From assembly GCA_903916595.1 (NCBI GenBank), contig CAIWXI010000030.1, positions 62,001 to 126,000 on the forward strand: DNA of 64,000 nucleotides, written 5' to 3'. The DNA comes from an uncultured Bacteroidales bacterium. GTDB lineage: Bacteria > Bacteroidota > Bacteroidia > Bacteroidales > FEN-979. Positions 1-8,916 of the stretch are shown here, in pieces (the stretch's first letter is position 1; each line of letters opens with the position of its first letter). A program made the position numbers and the translations under genes. The notes under the pieces were generated by a model, which saw only the letters and a program-made list of their open reading frames with translations, was not told the origin of the DNA and ran no database searches.

Positions 1-96
1 CAGAAACTGATTGAATTCAAGGAAGAATTGAAGAAAAAGATTGTAAAGGCGAATGAAGAACTGGCCCACGTGAAATACGATTTCAAAGTCGGTTAA
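1..96 (+). CDS. C-terminal fragment of an unidentified protein
   Basis: An open frame enters from the left edge and ends with TAA at 94-96, giving 31 residues. It is rich in Lys and Glu (KEELKKKIVKANEEL) and looks like a charged helix. The stop overlaps the stop of the convergent O-methyltransferase gene by three bases, which supports it as a real gene end. The fragment is too short to name a family. Confidence 0.55.
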   Translation, partial: QKLIEFKEELKKKIVKANEELAHVKYDFKVG

Positions 97-719
97 ATCT
101 TTCTCGCGATCATCAGCCCGTCGCGGAATGGGAGAAGCAGATTCTCAACCCTTTCATCGTTCTGCACAAACTCGTTATATTCGGCAATTCCAAGAGTGTC
201 TTTATCTGATGTTTTGGCTGATAGCACTTTGCCATCCCATAAAGCATTATCGGCCATGATCCAGCCACCCTTCCTGACCAGCGGGAAAACCAATTTGTAA
301 TAATTGAGATAGTTTGGCTTGTCTGCATCAATGAATACCAGATCCCATACTTCGTTCAGATCAGGAATGATATTCAGGGCTTCTCCCACATGCAGAATAA
401 CCCTGTTTTCCACACCGGTTTCTTTAATGTATCTGCGGATGATGTTTTCCAGTTCCGGATTGACCTCGATGGTATGAATGATTCCCTCTGAACCCAGGGC
501 CAGGCTGATTGCAGAATAGCCTGTAAACGTTCCGATCTCAAGAACCATTTTCGGCTTGATCATTTGACAGATAAAACGCAAAAGCATACCCTGCATATGC
601 CCTGAGAGCATACGTGGATAAACCTGGGTAAGATGTGTTTCACGGTTTAGTGCAGCCAGGAATGAGAGTTCGGGGCTTGAATGCAGCTCGCAATATCGTT
701 CTATTTCTTCCGGGATCAT
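93..719 (-). CDS. SAM-dependent O-methyltransferase (catechol OMT-like, family 3)
   Basis: This 208-residue protein has the class I Rossmann methyltransferase signature. Motif I is VLEIGTFTGYSAISLALG, an acidic loop (IHTIEVNPE) follows, and the metal-binding segment VFIDADKPNYLNYY is typical of the caffeoyl-CoA/catechol O-methyltransferase family. Such enzymes transfer a methyl group from SAM to a hydroxyl, usually with Mg2+; the substrate here cannot be told. It starts 11 bases after mutB ends, so it is probably the last gene of the mutA-mutB operon, although no role in that pathway is evident. The ATG at 719 gives a full-length protein for the family. Confidence 0.9.
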   Translation of the reverse strand: MIPEEIERYCELHSSPELSFLAALNRETHLTQVYPRMLSGHMQGMLLRFICQMIKPKMVLEIGTFTGYSAISLALGSEGIIHTIEVNPELENIIRRYIKETGVENRVILHVGEALNIIPDLNEVWDLVFIDADKPNYLNYYKLVFPLVRKGGWIMADNALWDGKVLSAKTSDKDTLGIAEYNEFVQNDERVENLLLPFRDGLMIARKI

Positions 720-730
720 GAGAAGCAGTT

Positions 731-2881
731 TTATATCCTGCTTTCAATCAGGATGTCGAGGAGCTTTATGGCTGCATCGGAGATTACTGTGCCTGGTCCG
801 AAAATAGCGGCTGCACCGGCTTGATAAAGGAATTCGTAATCCTGGTGTGGGATAACGCCTCCCACGATCACCAGGATATCCTCCCTTCCGAGTTTTGCAA
901 GTTCCTCAATTACCTGGGGAACCAGGGTTTTATGTCCGCCGGCAAGACTTGAAACGCCCAGAATATGTACATCGTTTTCAACAGCCTGTCTTGCTGCTTC
1001 AGCGGGGGTCTGGAACAAAGGCCCTATATCCACGTCAAAGCCAATATCGGCATAGCCGGTAGAGACTACTTTGGCTCCGCGGTCATGGCCATCCTGGCCC
1101 ATTTTCGCAACCATGATTCTTGGCCTGCGGCCTTCCATCTCTGCAAATTTATCAGCCAGGGCACGTGCTTTTTTGAACAATTCGTTGTTCCCCGACTCCG
1201 ACGAATAGACTCCTGAAATGCTACGGATCACTGCTTTATACCTCCCGAATACTTTTTCCAATGAATATGAAATCTCTCCCAGAGTAGCTCGATTGCGGGC
1301 CGCATCAATGGCGAGAGCCAGCAGATTTCCCTCCCCTGATTCAGCAGAACGTGTAAGTGCATCAAGAGATTTCTTAACTACCTCGTTATCCCTTGAGGCT
1401 TTAACCTGTTCCAACCTCCTGATTTGAGATTCCCTTACCGCTGTGTTGTCGACTTCAAGAATCTCCATCGGGGCTTCCTTCTCAAGTTTGTAAAGGTTCA
1501 CTCCAATGATCTTATCGTTGCCCGAATCAATGCGAGCCTGCTTTCTGGCAGAAGCCTCCTCAATGCGCATCTTTGGGATGCCGGTCTCAATAGCTTTTGC
1601 CATTCCGCCCAAATCCTCCACTTCCTGAATCAATTGCCAGGCTTTATGGGCAATTTCATGAGTCAGAGATTCCACGTAATACGATCCGGCCCAGGGGTCC
1701 AGCGACTTGCAGATCTGGGTTTCTTCCTGGATATAAAGCTGGGTGTTTCTTGCAATACGTGCCGAAAAATCGGTGGGTAAAGCAATGGCCTCATCCAGTG
1801 AGTTTGTATGCAACGACTGAGTATGGCCCAGGGCAGCAGCAAGCGCCTCAATGCAGGTACGTGCAACATTATTGAATGGATCCTGTTCTGTGAGGCTCCA
1901 GCCGGAAGTTTGCGTATGTGTTCGCAGGGCCATCGACTTAGGATTCTTCGGATTGAATTGTTTTACCAGCTTGGCCCAGAGCATTCGCCCGGCACGCATT
2001 TTGGCGATCTCCATAAAATGATTCATACCGGCAGCCCAGAAAAATGAAAGCCTGGGTGCAAAAGAATCTATATCCATCCCGGCATTGATCCCTGTTCTCA
2101 GGTATTCAAGTCCGTCGGCAAGAGTGTAGGCAAGCTCGATGTCACAGGTTGCCCCTGCTTCCTGCATATGATACCCACTGATTGATATGGAATTGAATTT
2201 AGGCATGTTCCGGGCCGAAAATTCAAAAATATCGGCTATAATTTTCATGGATGGAGATGGCGGATAGATATATGTATTCCTAACCATGAACTCCTTGAGT
2301 ATGTCGTTTTGTATTGTACCGTTGAGATCGGCCATAGGCACACCTTGCTCTTCAGCCGCAATGATATAAAACGCCAGTACCGGAAGAACAGCGCCGTTCA
2401 TGGTCATCGAAACCGACATTTTATCAAGTGGAATCTGATCAAAGAGAATTTTCATATCCTCTAAACTATCAATAGCCACGCCGGCTTTGCCAACATCGCC
2501 AACAACCCTGGGATGGTCGGAATCGTAACCGCGGTGAGTAGCCAGATCAAAAGCAACACTTAGTCCTTTCTGCCCTGCTGCAAGGTTCCTGCGGTAAAAG
2601 GCATTCGACTCTTCGGCCGTTGAAAAACCTGCATATTGCCTGATCGTCCAAGGACTCATCACATACATCGTAGAGTATGGCCCGCGCAGAAAAGGAGGAA
2701 AACCTGCAGCGTAATTCAAGTGCTCCATATTGTTTAAGTCAGACTCCGTGTATTGCGCTTTAATGGGGATCTGCTCTGAAGTCATCCAGGTCTCTGCAGG
2801 GCTGTCTTTCCCCGAGTCTGCGTTATCGTTTGCAGGTTTCAGCGCCGACCGGAAATCAATGTCTTTAAAATCTACTCTCAT
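731..2881 (-). CDS. mutB: Methylmalonyl-CoA mutase large (catalytic) subunit
   Basis: This 716-residue protein interconverts succinyl-CoA and (R)-methylmalonyl-CoA with adenosylcobalamin, a step of propionate formation or use. The N-terminal TIM barrel carries the substrate-binding region, including the segment [15 protein letters not shown]. The C-terminal cobalamin domain carries the DxHxxG motif as GQDGHDRG, with the cobalt-ligand His near residue 599, followed by GVSSLAGGH and the glycine-rich VGGVIP. Length matches the family. Its partner mutA lies on the same strand but three genes upstream, an unusual separation. The gap to the upstream outer-membrane gene is 24 bases, so co-transcription is likely. 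Confidence 0.97.
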   Translation of the reverse strand: MRVDFKDIDFRSALKPANDNADSGKDSPAETWMTSEQIPIKAQYTESDLNNMEHLNYAAGFPPFLRGPYSTMYVMSPWTIRQYAGFSTAEESNAFYRRNLAAGQKGLSVAFDLATHRGYDSDHPRVVGDVGKAGVAIDSLEDMKILFDQIPLDKMSVSMTMNGAVLPVLAFYIIAAEEQGVPMADLNGTIQNDILKEFMVRNTYIYPPSPSMKIIADIFEFSARNMPKFNSISISGYHMQEAGATCDIELAYTLADGLEYLRTGINAGMDIDSFAPRLSFFWAAGMNHFMEIAKMRAGRMLWAKLVKQFNPKNPKSMALRTHTQTSGWSLTEQDPFNNVARTCIEALAAALGHTQSLHTNSLDEAIALPTDFSARIARNTQLYIQEETQICKSLDPWAGSYYVESLTHEIAHKAWQLIQEVEDLGGMAKAIETGIPKMRIEEASARKQARIDSGNDKIIGVNLYKLEKEAPMEILEVDNTAVRESQIRRLEQVKASRDNEVVKKSLDALTRSAESGEGNLLALAIDAARNRATLGEISYSLEKVFGRYKAVIRSISGVYSSESGNNELFKKARALADKFAEMEGRRPRIMVAKMGQDGHDRGAKVVSTGYADIGFDVDIGPLFQTPAEAARQAVENDVHILGVSSLAGGHKTLVPQVIEELAKLGREDILVIVGGVIPHQDYEFLYQAGAAAIFGPGTVISDAAIKLLDILIESRI

Positions 2882-2905
2882 CTTAGTAATTGTAGTTTGC
2901 CAGGT

Positions 2906-3733
2906 TTAAAAGGATATCCCGAAGACCAGAAAAACCTTTTGTGTGTTAGGATTGACTATCAGTGATGCCTGGATTGGCAAGCAGTAAGTTTTTGTTATAG
3001 GAATAGCTTTTTTGGCCGTAAGCCCTACATTTGTAAATCCGGCCTTAGGTCCGTACCAACTCCCACCAAAAGGAGTACCTCCGGCAAAAAAATTCAGGTC
3101 TATCTTCCTGAACGAAACAGGGTAGGAAAGCTCCAGATAAGTAGAAAAATTATTTTTGTCAGGATTAGCATAAAAGCCTAAAGAATCCATCGCCTTATCA
3201 CAGCCGTAAACAATTGTCCCTGCAAAGAACTTAATCGGGAAAGCCGATGGCCCTGCAAATGACAAAGAGACCTCAAGCCCGTGTCCGGTCGTTTTATTAT
3301 TGAAATTGAAATACTGATATGACTTTATTCCCGTATAATCAGGATCTATACCATTCGGAACAAAAAAATCAAAACACATCAGAGTAAACCATTTGAAAGT
3401 ATAAGATATATAGGTATCCATCTCTGAGTAATTACCCATATCTACTGCGACTGTATTACTATACATGTTCTTGTATGAAGTAAAGGAATATGAACCCCAG
3501 AAGCCGATATTCAAGCCTCTCCAGCTGAAATAAAGATTGGGTTGAATTGCCGGAGAATTCCCATAATCAAAGCCTCTCCAGATGTACCGGCTCATAATGT
3601 CGGCTCCGAGATTAAGTGTAGCTGCTTTATCGTTTACCGATTCCTCGGCTTGTTTAACCGCCTGTTCGTCCTGTGCAAAAATCGAATGAATTGAAATGAA
3701 ACAAATAAACAAAAAAACAAGTATGTTTCTCAT
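2906..3733 (-). CDS. Putative outer-membrane beta-barrel protein with signal peptide
   Basis: This 275-residue protein has an N-terminal signal peptide (hydrophobic residues 4-19, then FAQ/DEQ). The rest is rich in alternating aromatic/hydrophobic residues typical of outer-membrane strands and ends in Phe (VFGISF). The early segment SRYIWRGFDYG resembles the start of TorF-like (Gcw_chp) putative porins, but this is a resemblance by eye. It lies 10 bases after the hybrid kinase and 24 bases before mutB, inside the mut operon. It could admit a substrate or act with the kinase as an envelope component; neither is shown by the sequence. Confidence 0.75.
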   Translation of the reverse strand: MRNILVFLFICFISIHSIFAQDEQAVKQAEESVNDKAATLNLGADIMSRYIWRGFDYGNSPAIQPNLYFSWRGLNIGFWGSYSFTSYKNMYSNTVAVDMGNYSEMDTYISYTFKWFTLMCFDFFVPNGIDPDYTGIKSYQYFNFNNKTTGHGLEVSLSFAGPSAFPIKFFAGTIVYGCDKAMDSLGFYANPDKNNFSTYLELSYPVSFRKIDLNFFAGGTPFGGSWYGPKAGFTNVGLTAKKAIPITKTYCLPIQASLIVNPNTQKVFLVFGISF

Positions 3734-3743
3734 TTGTGTTGTG

Positions 3744-5552
3744 TTAAATACTTAAGGCCCGGGCGAGCTCAGATTGCCTGAATGGTTTGCTTATATAATC
3801 ATCCATACCTGAGGCCAAACATTTTTCCCGGTCTTCCTTGGTTGTAGATGCCGTTAGTGCTACTATCTTAGTGCGTTTTCTGGCCGTTCCAACCAATACC
3901 CCTTCCCGTTCGATCTTTCGTATCATCCTTGTCGCTTCAATTCCGTCCATGTCGGGCATTTCCACATCCATAAGGATAATATCAAATTCTCCTTTCCTGA
4001 AAGCATCGACAGTCTGAGTGCCAGTCTCAGCCAATACAATATGATGTCCGAAACTTTCAAGGGTTTTCACAGCAACTTTCTGATTGATTTTATTGTCTTC
4101 AGCAAGCAGAATGTTAAACGCCTTACGCATGCGTAACTCCCTTTTTCCGGCATATTTTGTGATAATCCTCACCAGTTCCTCTGGCTGGAATGGCTTCGCT
4201 ACGTAATCATCCATGCCAACTTCGAGAAAACGTTCCTTGTCCCCCTCTACTGCATATGCAGTAAAAGCTACAATATACGAATGCCTTCTTTGCGGATTAT
4301 TTCGTTCTATTTCCCGCATCTTTTCTGTCGCCTCTAACCCATCCATCACGGGCATCCTGATATCCATGAGAATAATCTCATACTCTTTTCTTTCAAACAT
4401 ACGAACAGCAACCCGGCCATTCTCGGCTATTTCCAGGTTAGAGAAACCGTCCTTTTCCAAAGATGTCCTGGCGACTCTCTGGCTTATATAATTATCTTCA
4501 ACAAGAAGTATAGAAATATTTTTAATATCGTCTTCCTGTTGTTCCTGCTCGAGTTTCTCCAGATCAGATTTCAGCATTTTCTCAAACATGGCAGTAAACC
4601 AGAAGACAGACCCCTTTCCTTCTTCGCTCTCCACACCTATTTCACCCTCCATCAATCTCACCAGATCATAAGCAATTTTAAGACCCAAACCCGTTCCCCC
4701 ATATTTCCTCGTTGTTGAGATGTCTGTTTGCGAAAATTCCTTAAATAATTTCTCCCTGCCCTTTTCGGAGATTCCGATCCCTGAATCAGCAACCCGGCAT
4801 TTGACCATAAGCTGAATATCATTCTGCCATAACGGTTCAATTTCAATACTAACACTGCCTTCATTAGTGAATTTAATGGCATTGCTTGCCAGATTCAGAA
4901 CGATTTGTTTTAACCTGACCGGGTCGCCCTTTAAAAGGTCCGGCAAATCAGATGAGATCGTCAGAAAAAGCTTCAGCCTTTTTCCTTCCGCCCTTAAATG
5001 ACTCATCTTCACAACTTCTTCAAGATTACGACGAAGATTAAAGGGAATATTTTCGAGCTCGACCTGGCCGGCTTCAATTTTGGAAAAATCTAAAATATCA
5101 TTGATGATCGAAAGAAGATTGGTTCCCGAAATCTCAATAATTTCAAGGAATTCCTTCTGTTCATCGGTAAGCTGTGTGTCCTTCAGAATATTTGTCATGC
5201 CGATCACGCCGTTCATTGGTGTTCTGATCTCATGGCTCATGTTCGCAAGAAAAACTGATTTTGCCCGGCTCTCTTTCACGGCCACATCCCTGGCAAGCTG
5301 CAGTTCCTCCGCCATCTCCTTTCTTATGTTGATTTCATTCTGAAGTTGTTCCGTCCGCGATTGCATCATTTCCTCCACCTGGCCTTTGTAATCTTCCAGT
5401 TGCTTTTCAGCGCATTTCCTTTCCAGTATCTCAGCTTCAAGAATGCGGGTATTCTTTTTATAATATTTTACAAGAAAATAAAATAAAGGTGAAACAATCA
5501 GAAGGAAAAGTACCGTCCGCATAATAAAATAAGGAATGTCAAGACTCAACAT
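3744..5552 (-). CDS. Hybrid sensor histidine kinase with two receiver domains
   Basis: This 602-residue protein has one transmembrane segment (about residues 11-28) and a coiled coil (about 35-90). The HisKA domain has the phospho-acceptor His107 in MSHEIRTPMNG, and the HATPase domain has N-box Asn224 and glycine boxes DSGIGI and GGTGLGL. Two receiver domains follow, with phospho-acceptor Asp397 (LMDIRMPVMDG) and Asp529 (LMDVEMPDMDG). There is no periplasmic or PAS sensor domain, so any signal must arrive through the membrane helix, the coiled coil or a partner protein. It starts six bases after the single-receiver gene and lies between mutA and mutB. No HPt domain or DNA-binding output is encoded nearby. 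Confidence 0.93.
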   Translation of the reverse strand: MLSLDIPYFIMRTVLFLLIVSPLFYFLVKYYKKNTRILEAEILERKCAEKQLEDYKGQVEEMMQSRTEQLQNEINIRKEMAEELQLARDVAVKESRAKSVFLANMSHEIRTPMNGVIGMTNILKDTQLTDEQKEFLEIIEISGTNLLSIINDILDFSKIEAGQVELENIPFNLRRNLEEVVKMSHLRAEGKRLKLFLTISSDLPDLLKGDPVRLKQIVLNLASNAIKFTNEGSVSIEIEPLWQNDIQLMVKCRVADSGIGISEKGREKLFKEFSQTDISTTRKYGGTGLGLKIAYDLVRLMEGEIGVESEEGKGSVFWFTAMFEKMLKSDLEKLEQEQQEDDIKNISILLVEDNYISQRVARTSLEKDGFSNLEIAENGRVAVRMFERKEYEIILMDIRMPVMDGLEATEKMREIERNNPQRRHSYIVAFTAYAVEGDKERFLEVGMDDYVAKPFQPEELVRIITKYAGKRELRMRKAFNILLAEDNKINQKVAVKTLESFGHHIVLAETGTQTVDAFRKGEFDIILMDVEMPDMDGIEATRMIRKIEREGVLVGTARKRTKIVALTASTTKEDREKCLASGMDDYISKPFRQSELARALSI

Positions 5553-5557
5553 ATGTT

Positions 5558-5977
5558 TTATAGCTGAAGTATTCTGTTCAATTCCTCTATTTCAATTGGT
5601 TTATTCATATAGAAATCCATTCCGCTCTCAAAAAATTTAGTCCGGTCATCTTCAAAAGCGTTTGCAGTGATAGCTATTATTTTCACCCGTTTCCCCTGAT
5701 CTGCAGCTCTTCCGGCCTCGATTTTACGTATCTCCGTTGTTGCTGTAAGCCCATCCATCACCGGCATCATGATATCCATCAGAATTGCATCATAGGCATT
5801 TGCCTTGAACTTATCCAGTGCAATCTGGCCATCTGTTGCAGAATCCACCTGATGTCCTGCTCTTGTAAGGGCAGCAGTGATAAGCCTCAGGTTTATTGCA
5901 TTGTCTTCAACAACAAGAATTGCCAGTTTCTTTGGCTCTAGGCCGGCACTATCGTTGATTGTCTGGTTCTGATCCAT
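5558..5977 (-). CDS. Stand-alone receiver-domain response regulator
   Basis: This 139-residue protein is a CheY-like receiver with no output domain. It shows the acidic pair (VVEDN), the phospho-acceptor Asp68 in LMDIMMPVMDG, the switch Thr (AITANAF) and the conserved Lys (MNKPIE). It resembles the receivers fused to the downstream hybrid kinase and probably acts as a phosphorelay intermediate with it. It lies 22 bases after mutA and 5 bases before the kinase, so it is almost certainly co-transcribed with both. Confidence 0.92.
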   Translation of the reverse strand: MDQNQTINDSAGLEPKKLAILVVEDNAINLRLITAALTRAGHQVDSATDGQIALDKFKANAYDAILMDIMMPVMDGLTATTEIRKIEAGRAADQGKRVKIIAITANAFEDDRTKFFESGMDFYMNKPIEIEELNRILQL

Positions 5978-5999
5978 AAAAATCCTGATATGTTTATTG

Positions 6000-7889
6000 T
6001 TACTTTAACGGTATACCGATTTGGCTACAAAACGTTCTAAGGCTTTCAAGCAGATTGCTCCTCATATGTATAAAATCGTCGACTCCGGCCTTCATGATTT
6101 CTTCACGCTTGTACTTCGGGTAGCCCGCTACTATGGTAATGAGGCCTGGTAATGCAGCTTTTAATGCAGGGACTGCCCTGATGGCAAGGTCTTCATATTC
6201 TTCATCAGAACTGCAAAGCACTACAATAGCCGGAACTTTCCTTATTGCTTCTGCAATGCCCTCTTCAATGGTATCAAACTTCAGATTGTCGGTGATGGAA
6301 AAGCCTGCACACCCGAAGAAATTCGTTGTAAAGCCTGCTCTTGCCCGCATCATTGCCTGATTCCCATAAGTAAAAAGAAAAACTTCAGGCCTGTGGTTCC
6401 CGTTTTTTATGAACGCTTCCATAGATAGCCTTAGCTCCTCAATCGGGTGCGACACCCTGAAAGGATGTAATTTTTTGTATGTCCCTATACTGCTCTCGTC
6501 AAGATTGCCCGGATTTTGAACTTTCTCAAGCATGGTCTCCTTCAACTCCGGAAACTGATTTGTTCCTATCAAAACCGATTTTCTGAAAGCAATGTCTTCT
6601 TCCTTCTGTTTGCGTTTCTTTCCAATTTCATCCTGAACAAAGCCTGTTTTAACAGCTTCAATCATTCCTCCCATTCCCTCGACTTGCCGGAAGAGGTCCC
6701 AGGCATGCCCGGCAAGACTGTCGGTAAGACATTCAATATAATAGGCTCCTGAAGCCGGATCACTTACCCGGTTAAGATAGGATTCTTCCTTGAAGATGAG
6801 CTGCTGATTCTTTGCTATTCTGGAAGAAAATTCATCCGGCATTCTGAAAGGTTTGTCAAAGGGCCCTATGGCCAGGGAGTCGGTATGTCCGATAGCAGCC
6901 GACATGCCCTCGGTTGTAGTTCTCAGCATATTCACATACGGATCATAAATAGCCTTGTTCCAGGAAGCAGTGGATGTGTGGATGAACATTTTAAAAGATC
7001 GGGCGGATTGTGGATTGTATTGCTCAATTATTTTGGCCCATAATATTCTGGCCGCCCTGAGCTTGGCAATCTCCATAAAATAGTTCGTGCCGCAGGCAAA
7101 ATGAAAAAGAATTTCCGGAGATAGTAAATCCGCGGTAAATCCTTTTGCCGTAAGACTTGAGAGATATTCATTCGCGGAGGCGAGACTGAAACCCAGCTCC
7201 TGGACAAGGCTTGAACCGGAGTTTTGAAAATAATGACCATTAACAGTAATTGCCCTGAACCGGGGAAGACGCTTCCTGATGGTATTCAGAAGATATTCGG
7301 CTTCCTCCAGATTACTTTTGAAACTCAAATAGAAATCGCCATGCAGAAGAAGATACGAAAGAGGATCAAAGTTAATCCCTCCATTTATATGCTCACTTTT
7401 CAGACCCTGCCGGGTTACCTCATAAATAAAAAGCTCAAGTGTTAGCGGATATGATTTTGAACTGATAAAATAAATCCACGTCTTCTCCAGGTCGATTCCT
7501 TTGAGCAATGCCGACATCTGCTTTTGTGTGCTTATCTCTACCGCGTTAAAGCCTATTGCATTCGCTCCATGCCCTGTAGCTTCAGTGGCAAGCCGATTAG
7601 CCTCTGAAATATCTGATGTGGGAATATCCTGACGAACAATCCAGTCATTGCCTCTCCCTTCATCGAATATTACAGGCCGCGCTTTTTTCAACTGACCGAT
7701 ATACTCGAGGCTTTTCAGGTCATCTGCACGGTAATAGGGCTTCACCTGAAACCCTTCTCCCGTATCCCAGACAAGTTTTTTAGTATAATCGGCGCCTTTC
7801 AGATCGGCCATGATCTTTTTCTCCCATTCCTCAGTTGATATGGATGGGAATTCCGCAAATAGCATTTCTTTCTGATCGATGCTGCTCAT
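6000..7889 (-). CDS. mutA: Methylmalonyl-CoA mutase small (non-catalytic) subunit
   Basis: This 629-residue protein is the MutA partner of MutB. It keeps the TIM-barrel fold and the MutB-like helical region (FACGTNYFMEIAKLRAARILWA; MLRTTTEGMSAAIGHTDSL), but its C-terminal domain lacks the DxHxxG cobalamin motif. That loss is normal for small subunits, which are thought to be structural, so this is not a pseudogene. It is the first gene of the minus-strand operon, with a promoter element upstream. The next genes are a receiver, a hybrid kinase and an outer-membrane protein, and mutB only comes after those. Confidence 0.95.
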   Translation of the reverse strand: MSSIDQKEMLFAEFPSISTEEWEKKIMADLKGADYTKKLVWDTGEGFQVKPYYRADDLKSLEYIGQLKKARPVIFDEGRGNDWIVRQDIPTSDISEANRLATEATGHGANAIGFNAVEISTQKQMSALLKGIDLEKTWIYFISSKSYPLTLELFIYEVTRQGLKSEHINGGINFDPLSYLLLHGDFYLSFKSNLEEAEYLLNTIRKRLPRFRAITVNGHYFQNSGSSLVQELGFSLASANEYLSSLTAKGFTADLLSPEILFHFACGTNYFMEIAKLRAARILWAKIIEQYNPQSARSFKMFIHTSTASWNKAIYDPYVNMLRTTTEGMSAAIGHTDSLAIGPFDKPFRMPDEFSSRIAKNQQLIFKEESYLNRVSDPASGAYYIECLTDSLAGHAWDLFRQVEGMGGMIEAVKTGFVQDEIGKKRKQKEEDIAFRKSVLIGTNQFPELKETMLEKVQNPGNLDESSIGTYKKLHPFRVSHPIEELRLSMEAFIKNGNHRPEVFLFTYGNQAMMRARAGFTTNFFGCAGFSITDNLKFDTIEEGIAEAIRKVPAIVVLCSSDEEYEDLAIRAVPALKAALPGLITIVAGYPKYKREEIMKAGVDDFIHMRSNLLESLRTFCSQIGIPLK

Positions 7890-7946
7890 ACGTTTACATT
7901 TTCCTGTTTACATCACGAAGAGTTTTATCTGTAGGAAAATGGTAAG

Positions 7947-7954
7947 CAAATTTA
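7947..7954 (-). promoter_or_regulatory. Candidate -7 promoter element for the mutA operon
   Basis: On the minus strand this reads TAAATTTG, a perfect match to the Bacteroidota -7 consensus TAnnTTTG. It implies a leader of about 50 bases before the mutA ATG. No good TTG lies 19-21 bases upstream, so the assignment rests on the -7 box alone. Confidence 0.4.
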
Positions 7955-8043
7955 GTTAATTATTAGAAGTTTACATTCTTCACCGCAAAATTATTACTTC
8001 TGGTTTCCTGTTATTTTCTTTAGTAATTTTACAAAAAAACAAG

Positions 8044-8901
8044 ATGATTATTTCTATCAGTGGTGCGGGAGGTTTTATCGGTAAAGCCCTCAGCAGAGCT
8101 TTTCTTAATAAAGGCTGGACAATAAAACCGATCAGAAGGGAATCGTTCGCTCTGCCTGAAGCTGAATTCAGAAAAAATAATTTAGAAGGTTGCGACGTTG
8201 TAATAAACCTTGCCGGAGCCAATATTTCAAACCGATGGAATGCAGAATACAAAAAAGAAATCCTTGAAAGCCGCATTCAATCCACTCGTAAAATTGTTTC
8301 TTCTATCCGTTCCTGTTCAGAAAAACCAAAGCTTCTGATCTCTGTCTCGGCTGTCGATATCTATGACAACCTGAATACGCATGATGAAAGCAGTAACTCC
8401 TATGCCTGCAGTTTTCTCGGGGATGTTTGCCGGGATTGGGAAAATGAAGCGCTTTCAATATCAGCTGATGTTCGTGTTGTCATCCCCAGAATGGGACTGG
8501 TACTGGGTAAAGAAGGAGGCGCGATGAAAAAAATGTATCCTCCTTTCAGTATTGGATTTGGCGCAAAAATAGGTAAAGGTGACCAGTGGATTTCATTCAT
8601 CCATATCAAAGACCTCATTTCGGCTTTTATTTTCATCATTGAAAATGCATCCCTTTCCGGACCGGTCAATATGGTTAGTCCCTACCCTGTAACGAATTCG
8701 GAATTTAGCCATACTTTTGGCAAAGTACTAAAACAACCTGTTTTCCTTACACTTCCGGCATTTGTCCTGAAATTTATTTATGGAGAAGGCGCTGTTGTTT
8801 TACTCGATGGCCATAAGGTACTTCCGGCGAAACTTACCCAGGCCGGATTCCTGTTCAGTTATCCCACGATCACAAATGCATTGGTAAACCTGTTCGGATA
8901 A
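8044..8901 (+). CDS. NAD-dependent epimerase/dehydratase-like protein, TIGR01777 (YfcH) family
   Basis: This 285-residue atypical extended short-chain dehydrogenase begins with the nucleotide-binding motif ISGAGGFIGKALSRAF. It then has DVVINLAGANIS and RIQSTRKIV, hallmarks of the YfcH/SDR39U1 family, and a C-terminal region that stands in for a DUF1731 domain. Its substrate is unknown. It is transcribed divergently from mutA, and its end lies 15 bases from the convergent peptidase gene. It appears to be monocistronic. Confidence 0.88.
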   Translation: MIISISGAGGFIGKALSRAFLNKGWTIKPIRRESFALPEAEFRKNNLEGCDVVINLAGANISNRWNAEYKKEILESRIQSTRKIVSSIRSCSEKPKLLISVSAVDIYDNLNTHDESSNSYACSFLGDVCRDWENEALSISADVRVVIPRMGLVLGKEGGAMKKMYPPFSIGFGAKIGKGDQWISFIHIKDLISAFIFIIENASLSGPVNMVSPYPVTNSEFSHTFGKVLKQPVFLTLPAFVLKFIYGEGAVVLLDGHKVLPAKLTQAGFLFSYPTITNALVNLFG

Positions 8902-8916
8902 TGTCGCTTTGCCAGA

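Noticed and set aside
6000-7889. mutA as a decayed mutase because it lacks DxHxxG
   Set aside because: Small subunits of this enzyme normally lack the cobalamin motif; the frame is intact and of full length.
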